Assembly (NCBI RefSeq): GCF_002844235.1 | Contig: NZ_PGTS01000001.1 | Location: forward strand, 372,001-436,000 | Direction of reading: 5' to 3' | Length of the DNA stretch: 64,000 nucleotides | DNA from: Thalassospira povalilytica | GTDB taxonomy: Bacteria; Pseudomonadota; Alphaproteobacteria; Rhodospirillales; Thalassospiraceae | Shown: piece by piece, positions 28,534 to 37,638 of the stretch | How positions within the stretch are numbered: position 1 is the stretch's first letter | Layout: the number at the start of each line of letters is the position of its first letter | Program-made: the position numbers and the translations under genes | Notes under the pieces: generated by a model | Told to the model about the DNA's origin: nothing | Database searches by the model: none | The model's input: only the letters and a program-made list of their open reading frames with translations

Positions 28534-29750
28534 GCCTTTGCTCCATTCCGGGCTGCGATGATGCGATCGATCTCGTCAATCTGGTCGGGGGTCATCATGC
28601 GTTCGATCGGGGTCAACCCGTCATAGCGTTCAATGGCGGAATCATCGGGCAGCATGCGCCGCGCAACCGCCCAGCGTGCCTCATCACGGGCGGCTTTTTG
28701 TGCCGCGACCCGGCCGCGCGCCGTGGCAACCCCGTCGCGCCGGATCATGCCCGACCGCCGCAGGATACGCAGGGTCAGTCCGTCATAGATCGGTTCACGC
28801 CGCGCAAGTGACAGCAACCCTTGGCGACGGTGGACCCGGCGCTGGAAACGCTGATGACGAAGTGCCGATGCCAACCCGCCACGCAACGGCGAAAACAGGG
28901 CAGAAACCAGGAAAAAGCCAAAGGCAATCAGAACAATGATCGGCCCGGTCGGAAGTGATGCCTCGGCTGCGGAAAGAACCGCACCGATATATCCCGAAAG
29001 CCCGCCAACGCCTGCTGCTATGCCGATCATCGGTCCGACCTGGTTGGTCCAGAACCGTGCGGTCACCGGCGGAATGATCAAAAGCGCAACAATCAGGATC
29101 AGCCCGACAATCTTGAGCCCGATCACCGTCACAATCAGCGCCAGTCCCATCATCGCCAGATCGATATTGCGCACATTGACGCCCGTGGTCGCGGCATATT
29201 CCGGATCAAAGGCCACAAGCGTCATCGGGCGGCGCAACATAAACACGAATGCGGCGGCCAGTGCGCCGGCAATGGCGATTGTCATGGCCTCGGAAATCAG
29301 CATCCCGGCCGTTGATCCCAAAAGGAAGTTTTCAAGTCCGGCCTGACGGCCCGATGACATGGTCTGGATCACGGTCAAAAGGACAATGCCAAACCCGAAA
29401 AACACCGACAGTACCGCACCGATTGCCGCATCCTCGGTCAGGCGGGTTTTGCGCGTGATCCATTCGACCATCAAAAGCCCGATCGCCGATGACACGGCTG
29501 ACCCGATGATCAAACCCGGAAGCCATCGTCCGTCGCTGCCAAACGCGACCATGATCATAAAGGCAAGACCCACACCCGGAAGGGTCGCATGACTGATGGC
29601 ATCAGACACAAGGGCGCGTTTGCGCAGGAAAATAAACGCCCCGGCACTGCCCGCAGACAGGCCAAGCAACCCTGCGCCAACCGCGACCAGGGCGCTGTTA
29701 TATCCGGCCTGAAGAAACAGGGCGCTTATGAAATACTCGATAAAACTCAT
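28530..29750 (-). CDS. sitC: metal ABC transporter permease with C-terminal winged-helix-like extension
   Basis: 406 residues. The first 290 are an ABC-3 permease (LRKRALVSDAISHATLPGVGLAF; KIVGLILIVALLIIPPVTARF). About 115 residues follow that the usual permease (near 285) lacks: RREPIYDGLTLRILRRSGMI, then TARGRVAAQKAARDEARW and TPIERMMTPDQIDEID. This looks like the DtxR-type winged-helix domain found on some TroC/SloB-like permeases, here on the cytoplasmic side. Its role may be to sense metal near the channel. It overlaps the next gene by 4 bases. Confidence 0.92.
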   Translation of the reverse strand: MSFIEYFISALFLQAGYNSALVAVGAGLLGLSAGSAGAFIFLRKRALVSDAISHATLPGVGLAFMIMVAFGSDGRWLPGLIIGSAVSSAIGLLMVEWITRKTRLTEDAAIGAVLSVFFGFGIVLLTVIQTMSSGRQAGLENFLLGSTAGMLISEAMTIAIAGALAAAFVFMLRRPMTLVAFDPEYAATTGVNVRNIDLAMMGLALIVTVIGLKIVGLILIVALLIIPPVTARFWTNQVGPMIGIAAGVGGLSGYIGAVLSAAEASLPTGPIIVLIAFGFFLVSALFSPLRGGLASALRHQRFQRRVHRRQGLLSLARREPIYDGLTLRILRRSGMIRRDGVATARGRVAAQKAARDEARWAVARRMLPDDSAIERYDGLTPIERMMTPDQIDEIDRIIAARNGAKA

Positions 29751-29789
29751 GACGATATCTGCCTTTGCCCGTCGCTCTTTGCCACCCGC

Positions 29790-30590
29790 CTATGCCAGAT
29801 GCAATTCGTCGATATGGGTTGCGGCCAGACGCCCGCCATAGGTTTCCTGAAGGTTCTCGGCGGTAAAGGTGGTTTCAACCGGGCCTTCGGCGATGCGCCG
29901 GACATTGATCAGAAGCACACGGTCGAAATATTCCGGCACGGTCGACAGATCATGATGCACGCAAACAACCGTGCGGCCTTCGGCCTTCAGTTCCTTCAGA
30001 ACCGATACAATCGCGCGTTCGGTGGCGGCATCCACCCCGGCAAACGGTTCATCGAGCAAATAGAATTCCGCATTCTGGGCCAGTGCGCGGGCCAGGAAGA
30101 CACGCTGTTGCTGTCCGCCGGAAAGCTGGCCAATCTGACGGTCGGCGAAATCGGCCATGCCGACCCGCTCAAGGCAGTCCATCGCCTGTTCGCGGTGGCG
30201 TGATCGCCAGAGCCGGAACAGGCCGACCGATCCGTAAAGTCCCATCAGGACCACATCAATGACGCGGGCCGGAAAGTCCCAGTCAACGCTGGCGCGCTGG
30301 GGCACATAGGCAACCCGGTCGCGGGCCTCGGCAAACAGTTTGCCGAAAATGCGGACCTCGCCCGACAGGCGCGGCACAACGCCAAGCGCACCTTTCAAAA
30401 AGGTCGATTTTCCCGCACCGTTCGGACCGATGATCGCGGTCATCGACCCGGCCGGGATCGAGGCATCTACCGAAAACACCGCCGGCTTGTTGCCATAGGA
30501 AACGGTCAGGCCACGCACGGTCAGTGGCGCGTCCTTGGCCGCGACATCAACGATTTTGCCGGACTCTGCAACCAGTTTGGCATTGCTCAT
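29790..30590 (-). CDS. sitB: metal ABC transporter ATP-binding protein
   Basis: 266 residues. Walker A is [13 protein letters not shown], the signature is [14 protein letters not shown], Walker B is [10 protein letters not shown], and the H-loop is CVHHDL. It powers the importer made with the two permeases downstream. The ATG at 30590 has AAGGAAG 6 bases upstream and is preferred over a start 63 bases earlier that would overlap the binding-protein gene region. Confidence 0.95.
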   Translation of the reverse strand: MSNAKLVAESGKIVDVAAKDAPLTVRGLTVSYGNKPAVFSVDASIPAGSMTAIIGPNGAGKSTFLKGALGVVPRLSGEVRIFGKLFAEARDRVAYVPQRASVDWDFPARVIDVVLMGLYGSVGLFRLWRSRHREQAMDCLERVGMADFADRQIGQLSGGQQQRVFLARALAQNAEFYLLDEPFAGVDAATERAIVSVLKELKAEGRTVVCVHHDLSTVPEYFDRVLLINVRRIAEGPVETTFTAENLQETYGGRLAATHIDELHLA

Positions 30591-30649
30591 GGGGGCTTCC
30601 TTGTTCGCTTGTGCGTACATTGTCTTGGCTGGCGTCAAATATTGTCTGA

Positions 30650-31624
30650 TCACGACCCGGCCGCAAGTTTGCCCTGAAACCCGTCTTGTGGGGCGGTGCC
30701 GCCAAGGGCACGGGTGATCAGGGTAACGTTATGGTCGATCATGCCGATATAGGTGCCTTCATAAGTTCCCGGCTCGCCCATCGCATCGGAAAACAGGGTG
30801 CCGCCAATCACCACATTCTGACCCCGCGCAGCCGCGCCTTCGATCAGGGCGCGCACATTGCGCTCAGGTACCGAGCTCTCGACAAACACCGCCGAGATCT
30901 TGCGATCGACGATGGTGTTGACCAGGTCTTCGACCCGGCGCAGGCCGGCTTCGGATTCCGTTGAAATGCCCTGAATGCCCAGCACGTCAAAGTCATAGCC
31001 GCGCCCGAAATAGCTGAAGGCGTCATGCGCGGTCAAAAGAACTCGGCTTTTCTCCGGGACGGTGACCGTGACCTCTTTCATATAGTCGATCAGCTTGGCG
31101 ATCTCGGCAATATGGTGGTCCGCATTGGCGCGATATGTGGCCTCACCCTCGGGATCGGTTTTGATCAGAGCATCGCGCACGGCCAGAACGACGGTTTCCC
31201 ACAATTGCGGATCCATCCAGACATGCGGGTCATAGCGGCCCTTGTATTCGGCATGGCTCAGAAGCTTGTCCTTGGCGATGGCCTCGCCAACCGCGACGAC
31301 ATTGCGGCGCTTTTCCAGATCAAGGAAGAATTCCTCAAGCTGCGCTTCAAGATACAGCCCGTGCCAAAGAACAAGATCGGCACGCGCCATCGCGGCGATG
31401 TCGCTTCGGGTCTGGCGATAGGAATGCGGATCAACCCCGGGCCCCATCAAGGCCTTGACTTCGGCCCGGTCGCCGGCGACCTGGCGCGCGGCATCAGCGA
31501 TCATGGAGGTGGTGGCAACAACATTCAGCGGCTTTGCCATGGCATGACCGGCACCGGCCAACAGACCGGTTGCAAGGATAAGGGCGCTCAGCAAAATGGG
31601 GCGTGCGGATCGGAAAAGGCTCAT
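30650..31624 (-). CDS. sitA: manganese/iron-type ABC transporter substrate-binding protein
   Basis: 324 residues with a signal peptide cut near GHAMA-KP. The four metal ligands of the cluster A-I family are visible: His in GVDPHSY, His in YDPHVWMDP, Glu in VFVESSVP and Asp in GMIDHNV. A Glu at the third position is typical of Mn/Fe binders (PsaA, MntC, SitA), while zinc binders use His. The His-rich loop of ZnuA is absent. It is periplasmic and first in the operon, divergent from mntR with an MntR-like box between. Confidence 0.95.
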   Translation of the reverse strand: MSLFRSARPILLSALILATGLLAGAGHAMAKPLNVVATTSMIADAARQVAGDRAEVKALMGPGVDPHSYRQTRSDIAAMARADLVLWHGLYLEAQLEEFFLDLEKRRNVVAVGEAIAKDKLLSHAEYKGRYDPHVWMDPQLWETVVLAVRDALIKTDPEGEATYRANADHHIAEIAKLIDYMKEVTVTVPEKSRVLLTAHDAFSYFGRGYDFDVLGIQGISTESEAGLRRVEDLVNTIVDRKISAVFVESSVPERNVRALIEGAAARGQNVVIGGTLFSDAMGEPGTYEGTYIGMIDHNVTLITRALGGTAPQDGFQGKLAAGS

Positions 31625-31688
31625 CAGATGTCCCGAAAGCAAATTGAAATCAGTCCAGCGAATACCCACTATTTATGTGCGGACTTTT

Positions 31689-31710
31689 AAAGTTAGTCAA
31701 GGCTAAATTG
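31689..31710. promoter_or_regulatory. MntR-box-like palindrome between sitA and mntR
   Basis: Half-sites TTAG (31693-31696) and CTAA (31703-31706) flank TCAAGG, with A/T-rich arms on both sides. The core TAGxxAAGGCTA resembles the E. coli MntR operator. It lies in the 140-base divergent gap, where it could repress both the importer and mntR when manganese is plentiful. Confidence 0.7.
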
Positions 31711-31764
31711 ATTTTTGCAAACTTAGTTGTTATGAAGGTTGCGGGACAGAAATTGGAGAGATCA

Positions 31765-32199
31765 ATGGGCGACAAAGCCGTGGTAAACCCGCGTCACAAC
31801 AAGGCCGAAGTCTTCGCCCGCCTGCGCGACGCGCATGCCAGGGAAGTGACCGAGGATTACGTTGAAATGATCGGCGACCTTATCGCCGAAGAAGGCGAGG
31901 CCCGCTCGGTCGCCCTTGCCGAACGCTTCGGCGTGACGGCCGCAACCGTGAACAACACCATCAAACGCCTCGAACGCGACGGCTTCGTCACATCACGCCC
32001 CTATCGTGCAATTTTTCTAACCGAAAAAGGCGAAGCACTCGCCAAAAAGTGTCGCGAACGCCACCAGATCGTCTATAACTTCCTGGTATCCATCGGCGTC
32101 GACCCCGAAATCGCAGAATTCGACGCCGAGGGGATAGAACACCATGTCAGCGAGGAGACGTTGGCGGTGTTTGCGAAAGAAACGGGACGGTCATACTGA
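31765..32199 (+). CDS. mntR: manganese-responsive DtxR-family regulator MntR
   Basis: 144 residues. The N-terminal winged helix (ARSVALAERFGVTAATVNNTIKRL) and the dimerisation/metal-binding part (CRERHQIVYNFLVSIGVDP, GIEHHVSEETL) match E. coli-type MntR, which lacks the SH3 domain. The Cys/His/Glu residues that bind Mn are in place. ATG at 31765 follows GGAGAG; a longer in-frame start would overlap the operator. It is divergent from sitABCD and probably represses it with manganese. Confidence 0.93.
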   Translation: MGDKAVVNPRHNKAEVFARLRDAHAREVTEDYVEMIGDLIAEEGEARSVALAERFGVTAATVNNTIKRLERDGFVTSRPYRAIFLTEKGEALAKKCRERHQIVYNFLVSIGVDPEIAEFDAEGIEHHVSEETLAVFAKETGRSY

Positions 32200-32241
32200 T
32201 TGAAAATTGAATTCACACAGGTATCTGTTTGTAGATAGGGC

Positions 32242-32270
32242 TTGTGACGGGAGATATACTGTCATAAGAC
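32242..32270 (+). promoter_or_regulatory. possible promoter of the glycan operon
   Basis: TTGTGA (32242-32247) and TAAGAC (32265-32270) are 17 bases apart, in the 170-base gap between mntR and the first island gene. The match is moderate and no JUMPstart/ops element is seen. Confidence 0.25.
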
Positions 32271-32371
32271 TTGCTAAAATATCTCTGAGCGTGAGTGAGG
32301 CTGGGTCAAATTATGGGCTCGTCAAAAGCATGCTGAGATAACGTGTGGAATAATGAGTCAGAGCAAGAAAT

Positions 32372-33397
32372 TTGACAGAGTTTATTAGATCTTTTGATGC
32401 ACCAAGCGTGGATCTGTCTGGGAAGTCAATTTTAGTGACGGGGGGGACTGGCTCGTTTGGTAGGGCATTTGTCAGACACGTTTTAGAGCACCATAGCCCT
32501 AAAAAGCTCATAGTCTTCTCCCGAGATGAGCAAAAGCACTTTGAAATGGCCCAAGAGTTCGACGCGGTCAAGTATTCTTGCATGCGCTACTTTATCGGAG
32601 ATGTGCGTGACTACAGCAGGCTTGAGATGGCTATGCGAGATGTCGATATAGTGGTTCATGCTGCAGCCATGAAGCACGTGCCTGCTGCCGAATATAATCC
32701 ATTTGAATGTATTCGTACGAATGTCAATGGAGCTGAAAACCTTGTCAGGGCAGCCTTGGCCAATAGGGTGTCAAAGGTAATCGCTTTGTCTACAGATAAG
32801 GCGTGTAGTCCCATAAACTTGTATGGGGCAAGTAAACTTGCATCAGATAAAATTTTTGTTTCAGCAAACAACTTAAGTGGTGAGCTTGATACACGATTTT
32901 CCGTTGTGAGATATGGAAACGTGATTGGGTCCAATGGTAGCGTGTTGCCATTTTTCCAAAAGATAATAGCATCCGGCGCTGATTATCTTCCAATTACAGA
33001 CCCTAGAATGACGCGATTTTGGATCACGCTTAGCCAAGGTGTCTCTTTTGTCCTTTCGTCACTTTCAATGATGAGGGGGGGGGAGATCTTTATTCCGAAG
33101 ATTCCAAGTATGAAAGTAACGGATCTGGCAAGGTATTTAGCGCCATCGTTACCGATTAAAGTTGTTGGGATTCGACCGGGAGAGAAGCTGCATGAGGCGA
33201 TGAGTACAGAGGATGACTCACGCAACATGATGGAGCTCAATGATCGGTATGTTATCGAACCAGAGCTTGTGTTCTGGAATTCAAGGCATAGTTACTCAAA
33301 CGTTGGTCGCCGTGTAGATGAAGGTTTCAGCTACGTTAGTAATATGAATACTGAATGGCTAGATGACCAGACGCTGGACGAGTTGCTTAAAAAATAG
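32372..33397 (+). CDS. pseB: UDP-GlcNAc 4,6-dehydratase (inverting), PseB-like
   Basis: 341 residues, extended SDR fold. The NAD motif is VTGGTGSFG near 23-31; AAMKHVPAAEYNP and STDKACSPINLYGASK carry the Asp, Lys and Tyr catalytic residues of PseB rather than the FnlA/CapD pattern. PseB turns UDP-GlcNAc into UDP-2-acetamido-2,6-dideoxy-L-arabino-hex-4-ulose, the first step to pseudaminic acid. The start is a TTG at 32372, the first possible start after an in-frame stop. The aminotransferase, acetyltransferase and hydrolase that normally follow (PseC, PseH, PseG) are not in this window. Confidence 0.9.
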   Translation: MTEFIRSFDAPSVDLSGKSILVTGGTGSFGRAFVRHVLEHHSPKKLIVFSRDEQKHFEMAQEFDAVKYSCMRYFIGDVRDYSRLEMAMRDVDIVVHAAAMKHVPAAEYNPFECIRTNVNGAENLVRAALANRVSKVIALSTDKACSPINLYGASKLASDKIFVSANNLSGELDTRFSVVRYGNVIGSNGSVLPFFQKIIASGADYLPITDPRMTRFWITLSQGVSFVLSSLSMMRGGEIFIPKIPSMKVTDLARYLAPSLPIKVVGIRPGEKLHEAMSTEDDSRNMMELNDRYVIEPELVFWNSRHSYSNVGRRVDEGFSYVSNMNTEWLDDQTLDELLKK

Positions 33398-33507
33398 CTT
33401 TTCCAGTGTTGTGTCGGTTTTATTGTAGATGGCTTGCAATAGCTGAAGCTGTGCTCAGCTTAAGAAGGTGTCACTTTTTGTAAGTACTGAAGATTGAGGC
33501 GATTTGA

Positions 33508-34659
33508 ATGTTGCGATATTGCACCAAGTGCTTGTATCCGCATACCAAACCGGATCTAGGTTTCGATGAGCATGGTGTGTGTAGTGCATGTAACGCTTTT
33601 AATCAGCGTAAGGAAGTTGATTGGGAGCTCAGGGAAAAAGAATTCCTGCAAGTGGTAGAGGCCTTCCGGAGCCGGGATGGGGCCAGCTATGACTGTATAG
33701 TGCCGGTTTCTGGCGGGAAAGATAGTACTTACCAAGTTATTAAATTGTTGCAGTACGGTCTCAATCCGCTGTGTGTAACAGGCACGACTGACTCTCTTTC
33801 GGCTTTGGGAAGACGGAATATAGACAACATCAAGTCCTTGGGAGTTGACTATATCGAGTATTCGTTCAATCCAATTGTTCGTAGAAAATTGAACCGAATT
33901 TGTTTGGAGCAAACAGGAGATATCTCTTGGCCTGAACATGTTGCGATTTTTACGACTCCTGTTCGAATGGCCGTGAAGATGGGAATCAAGCTGATTGTAT
34001 GGGGGGAAAATCCCCAGCATGAATATGGTGGTCCCGCTGCAAGCCAGAACAGCAAGCACTTAGATCGCCGGTGGCTGGAAGAGTATGGGGGACTTTTAGG
34101 TCTCAGGGTTAGCGACCTAATAGGACAGATGAATATTCAAAATCGAGACCTGATCCCTTACATGTATCCGAGTGATCAAGAACTCGAAAAGTCCGGCGTG
34201 ACGGGCATATTTCTTGGCTATTATTTCCCATGGGATGGTTTGTCTAACGCATTAATAGCTCAGGCGTATGGGTTTGAAGTGAGCCCGACTATTGTTGAGG
34301 GCTCGCTTGCCTGTTACGAGAATCTGGATAACCATCAAACTGGTATCCATGACTATTTCAAATTCTTGAAGTTTGGATTTGGGCGGGCTACGGATATCGC
34401 TTCAAATCACGTCCGTCGGGGAAGAATTCTGCGTAAAGACGCTCTGGAAATGGTCAAGCGGCACGACGGTAAGTATCCACATACTTGTTTGGGTAAACCT
34501 CTAGACGAGATTTTATGTGAAATTGATATGTCCAGAGATGAGTTTGAAAGGGTGTGTGATCGTTTCACGAACAAGCGTATCTTCAAGCGTGACGACGAGG
34601 GTAATATACTTCGTTCAAAAGATTCCTCTCCGTTGAAAATCAATTGGGATAACATGTGA
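33508..34659 (+). CDS. N-acetyl sugar amidotransferase, WbpG/PseA-like
   Basis: 383 residues. Two CxxC pairs (C5/C8 and C25/C28) form a zinc ribbon, followed by the PP-loop ATP-binding motif SGGKDS (68-73). This family activates an N-acetyl group with ATP and replaces oxygen by ammonia to give an acetamidino group, as in P. aeruginosa WbpG and Campylobacter PseA. Ammonia comes from the HisH/HisF pair encoded immediately downstream. The stop and the next start are 3 bases apart, supporting a complex. Confidence 0.92.
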   Translation: MLRYCTKCLYPHTKPDLGFDEHGVCSACNAFNQRKEVDWELREKEFLQVVEAFRSRDGASYDCIVPVSGGKDSTYQVIKLLQYGLNPLCVTGTTDSLSALGRRNIDNIKSLGVDYIEYSFNPIVRRKLNRICLEQTGDISWPEHVAIFTTPVRMAVKMGIKLIVWGENPQHEYGGPAASQNSKHLDRRWLEEYGGLLGLRVSDLIGQMNIQNRDLIPYMYPSDQELEKSGVTGIFLGYYFPWDGLSNALIAQAYGFEVSPTIVEGSLACYENLDNHQTGIHDYFKFLKFGFGRATDIASNHVRRGRILRKDALEMVKRHDGKYPHTCLGKPLDEILCEIDMSRDEFERVCDRFTNKRIFKRDDEGNILRSKDSSPLKINWDNM

Positions 34660-34662
34660 TTG

Positions 34663-35280
34663 ATGACTGTGAAAAGCGTTGCAATCTTAGATCACGGCTT
34701 GTGTAATATACACTCTATTGCTCGATCATTCGAGCAATGTGGAGCAAATGTTAGTGTGGTCACCCAAGCTAAAGATATTTGCAGTGCTGACCGGCTTGTT
34801 TTACCTGGGGTTGGGGCGTTTTCAGCAACAGTCAAGATCTTACGTGCTGGTGGATATGAAGACGCAATAAAAGAATTTGCCAAGATTAAAGAGCGTCCAT
34901 TGCTCGGTGTTTGTCTTGGCATGCAATTACTGGCCGATACAAGCGAAGAAGGTGGTATGGAGACCGGGCTTGGCTTGGTTCCAGGGCGCGTTGTGAGGTT
35001 AAATGCCAGTAAAGGAGAGAGAATTCCACATGTAGGGTGGAATGAGGTGATGTTGAGGTCCCAAAGTCGATTGTTTTCAGATATACCGAACTGTTCAGAT
35101 TTTTATTTTGTTCATAGTTACAAGTTTGTTTGTGAAGACAACTATGTAATTGGAGTAACTGACTACTGTGGTGGCTTCGTTTCAGCTGTGTCGCTTGGAA
35201 ATGTGTCGGGTGTCCAGTTCCATCCTGAAAAGAGTCAAGGCTTTGGCCGCAAAGTCCTTAACAATTTCATGTTAGCTTAA
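34663..35280 (+). CDS. hisH: HisH-type glutamine amidotransferase of the sugar pathway
   Basis: 206 residues, class I glutamine amidotransferase. The nucleophile is C84 in GVCLGMQ and the His/Glu pair is in FHPEKS. It hydrolyses glutamine and passes ammonia to its partner. Histidine biosynthesis genes are absent around it; the neighbours are WbpG-like and HisF-like, so it is the HisH2 type that serves acetamidino-sugar synthesis. ATG at 34663 is preferred over the TTG directly before it. Confidence 0.93.
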   Translation: MTVKSVAILDHGLCNIHSIARSFEQCGANVSVVTQAKDICSADRLVLPGVGAFSATVKILRAGGYEDAIKEFAKIKERPLLGVCLGMQLLADTSEEGGMETGLGLVPGRVVRLNASKGERIPHVGWNEVMLRSQSRLFSDIPNCSDFYFVHSYKFVCEDNYVIGVTDYCGGFVSAVSLGNVSGVQFHPEKSQGFGRKVLNNFMLA

Positions 35281-35283
35281 GAT

Positions 35284-36039
35284 ATGCTAAAAACACGTGT
35301 CATTCCAACATTGCTGTTTAAAGACTTTGGGTTAGTCAAAGGTAAAAAGTTTGACTCATGGAGACGTGTTGGCTCTGCAATGCAAGCTGTCAGCGTTTAT
35401 AATATGCGTGACGTTGATGAGCTTATATTTTTGGATATATCAGCCAGCCCTAATGGCGCCGAACCCGATTTCGAGCAAGTAGAAGAACTTGCGCGGGAAT
35501 GCAATATGCCGCTCACAGTAGGTGGTGGTGTAAACAAGGTTTCCGACATTAGAAAATTACTTGAGGTCGGTGCGGATAAAGTGGCCATAAACACTGCTGC
35601 TTACTATAAGCAAGGACTTGTCGAAGAAGCGTCCAAATTGTTTGGTAGTCAGTGTATTGTAGCGTCAGTGGATGTTAGCACGGGCTCGGGTGAGCCTGAA
35701 GTTGTTGCATGCTGCGGCACTAAGCAAACCGGCTTGAGGCCAGTGGACGCTGTGAAGCGATTGGAGGCAAGTGGAGCTGGAGAAATTCTACTCACTTCAA
35801 TCGATAACGACGGTCTAATGAACGGATACGATATTGATTTGATAAAGTCAGTAGTCGAGGCAGTTAGTATTCCAGTGATAGCATCGGGCGGAGCAGGTAC
35901 GTACCAGCACATGGTTGATGCTATTGTTGTAGGTGGGGCATCCGCTGTTGCTGCTGCAAGCATTTTTCACTTTACTGAATGCACGCCTAGTCAAGCAAGG
36001 GACTACCTGCGTCTTAACGGAATTCCAACTCGGAAATGA
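35284..36039 (+). CDS. hisF: HisF-like ammonia-channelling subunit lacking catalytic Asp11
   Basis: 251 residues, TIM barrel. DVS after strand 5 and SIDNDG near 176 keep the later Asp residues, but the position of Asp11 in true HisF (CLDVKD) is Leu here (TLLFKD), with residue numbers matching exactly. Asp11 is essential for cyclising PRFAR in histidine synthesis. Its loss fits a protein that only conducts ammonia from HisH to the WbpG-like enzyme. The gene overlaps the next by 4 bases. Confidence 0.93.
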   Translation: MLKTRVIPTLLFKDFGLVKGKKFDSWRRVGSAMQAVSVYNMRDVDELIFLDISASPNGAEPDFEQVEELARECNMPLTVGGGVNKVSDIRKLLEVGADKVAINTAAYYKQGLVEEASKLFGSQCIVASVDVSTGSGEPEVVACCGTKQTGLRPVDAVKRLEASGAGEILLTSIDNDGLMNGYDIDLIKSVVEAVSIPVIASGGAGTYQHMVDAIVVGGASAVAAASIFHFTECTPSQARDYLRLNGIPTRK

Positions 36040-36776
36040 ATAAATCAGTCGTTGTGGTACAGGCGAGAATGACCTCGACAAGGTTGCCTGGCAAAGTGTT
36101 GATGGATCTTAATGGGAAAACGGTTCTGAACCACGTGTTGTCTCGTTGCAAACGAATTCGAAACGTTGAAGATGTTTGGTGTGCAATACCTTCTGGTGAA
36201 GAACATGATCCAGTTTCTGAGGAGGCGCTCCTCGCAAGAGTAAAGGTCCATCGTGGTTCTGAAACCGATGTGTTAAGTAGATATGCTGCTGTAGCTAGAG
36301 AGAGTTCAGCCACCTCGGTTATCCGGGTCACGAGCGACTGTCCACTTATTTGCCCTGACGTCTGCTCGGAGGTTCTTGGCCTGTTCCACGAGAGCGGAGC
36401 AGACTATGCTTGTAACAATATGCCGCCAAGCTGGCCGCACGGATTGGATTGTGAAGTATTTTCCTCTGGAGCGCTATTTGCAGCAGAACAATCAGCTGCC
36501 GATAATTTTTCTAGGGAGCACGTTACTCCTTGGATTCGAGCGAATACTTCATTGCGTCGAGTTAACTATGCATGTGAACAAAAGGGTCTCTCGTCTCTTA
36601 GATTGACACTGGATTATCCAGAAGACTATAGAATGCTCAGTGAGCTTTTTCGTAAACTTGGTAATTCTGCGGACAAAGCTGAGTTAAGCGAGATTTTAAG
36701 TGCTCTGGATAAGTATCCTGAAATAATAGACCTTAATGTCGATTGCATTGATAAAAACAGAATTAACAGCAAGTGA
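36036..36776 (+). CDS. SpsF/NeuA-like nucleotidyltransferase
   Basis: 246 residues. The N-terminal QARMTSTRLPGKVLMDLNGKTV is the nucleotide-binding motif of the cytidylyltransferase-like SpsF group (COG1861), and VTSDCPLICPD carries the metal-binding Asp. Such proteins probably activate a sugar as a CMP or similar derivative, but substrates are largely unknown. The start overlaps hisF as ATGA. A second, NeuA-type cytidylyltransferase lies 12 kb further on, so two different sugars may be activated. Confidence 0.85.
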   Translation: MNKSVVVVQARMTSTRLPGKVLMDLNGKTVLNHVLSRCKRIRNVEDVWCAIPSGEEHDPVSEEALLARVKVHRGSETDVLSRYAAVARESSATSVIRVTSDCPLICPDVCSEVLGLFHESGADYACNNMPPSWPHGLDCEVFSSGALFAAEQSAADNFSREHVTPWIRANTSLRRVNYACEQKGLSSLRLTLDYPEDYRMLSELFRKLGNSADKAELSEILSALDKYPEIIDLNVDCIDKNRINSK

Positions 36777-36787
36777 GAATACCAGAT

Positions 36788-37423
36788 ATGACTACCGGAG
36801 CGCGGAAGAACGAACAGCAAGAGTTTTGGCGGGGTGAGTTCGGAACTGATTACATTAATAGAAACTCAGCTTCGTCAGCAGAACTTCGCGCGCGTCTTAC
36901 GTTGTGGTCTCGGATTTTGGATTGTATTAAAGGTGAGGAACCCACCGGAATTCTCGAAGTAGGTTCTAATATTGGTAATAACCTTAGGGCATTACGCCTT
37001 TTATCTGGGGCGCAGATATTTGCTCTGGAGCCAAATTCGGAAGCTCGAAAGATTCTGGTGGAAGATAATGTCCTGCCGCAAGAGAATGTATTCGAGGGTG
37101 TGGCCGATATGCTGCCGTTTGAAGACAGTTCTATTGATCTTGTCTTTACAAGTGGTGTTTTGATTCATATCCACCCGAATGATTTGGAGCGCTCTATGAG
37201 AGAGATACATAGAGTCTCAGGAAAATACATCGTTTGTATAGAATATTTTTCGGATAAACCCGAGGCTATACCCTATCGTGGGCACACCGATAAATTGTTT
37301 AAACGGGATTTCGGTGGATACTACATGGACTTATTTCCGGAATTGAAGCTCATAGATTATGGTTTTTCTTGGAAGCGGGCGTCAGGGTTGGACAACTTAA
37401 CTTGGTGGGTTTTTAAGAAGTAG
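36788..37423 (+). CDS. methyltransferase of the pseudaminic-acid-associated type
   Basis: 211 residues. Motif I is ILEVGSNIGNNL and the acidic strand-2 end is ALEPN; the opening KNEQQEFWRGEFGTDYI is characteristic of methylases annotated as associated with pseudaminic acid biosynthesis. The likely product is a methylated nonulosonate or acetamidino sugar. ATG at 36788 is preferred; a GTG at 36773 overlapping the previous stop is also possible. Confidence 0.85.
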   Translation: MTTGARKNEQQEFWRGEFGTDYINRNSASSAELRARLTLWSRILDCIKGEEPTGILEVGSNIGNNLRALRLLSGAQIFALEPNSEARKILVEDNVLPQENVFEGVADMLPFEDSSIDLVFTSGVLIHIHPNDLERSMREIHRVSGKYIVCIEYFSDKPEAIPYRGHTDKLFKRDFGGYYMDLFPELKLIDYGFSWKRASGLDNLTWWVFKK

Positions 37424-37638
37424 TTGTATTTATTTTCTATGAATTGAATGTTGAGCCTTTAGATTTCAACCTTTGGCTTAATCACTCTGGAAAATATATG
37501 TAGCAATTAGCCCTACGGAAAGTTGGATCTTTCACGCATTGCATGAGCATCAAATAATTCCGCCACGTGATTACCTTTGGCTCTGACATCGTCACAGGTA
37601 ATGCCTATCTGCTAAATTTGGTAATTCTACTTTGTGAA

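Noticed and set aside
31716..31740. Second MntR-like site
   Set aside because: AACTTAG resembles one half-site but no matching second half follows at the right distance.
32200..32371. attL copy of the tRNA-Ser 3' end
   Set aside because: I looked for the GGTTCGAAT-like and CCTCTCC segments at the left island edge and found none.
37424..37638. Small gene in the gap after the methylase
   Set aside because: Only AT-rich DNA with no ribosome-binding site; an in-frame GTG extension of the next gene is possible but unsupported.
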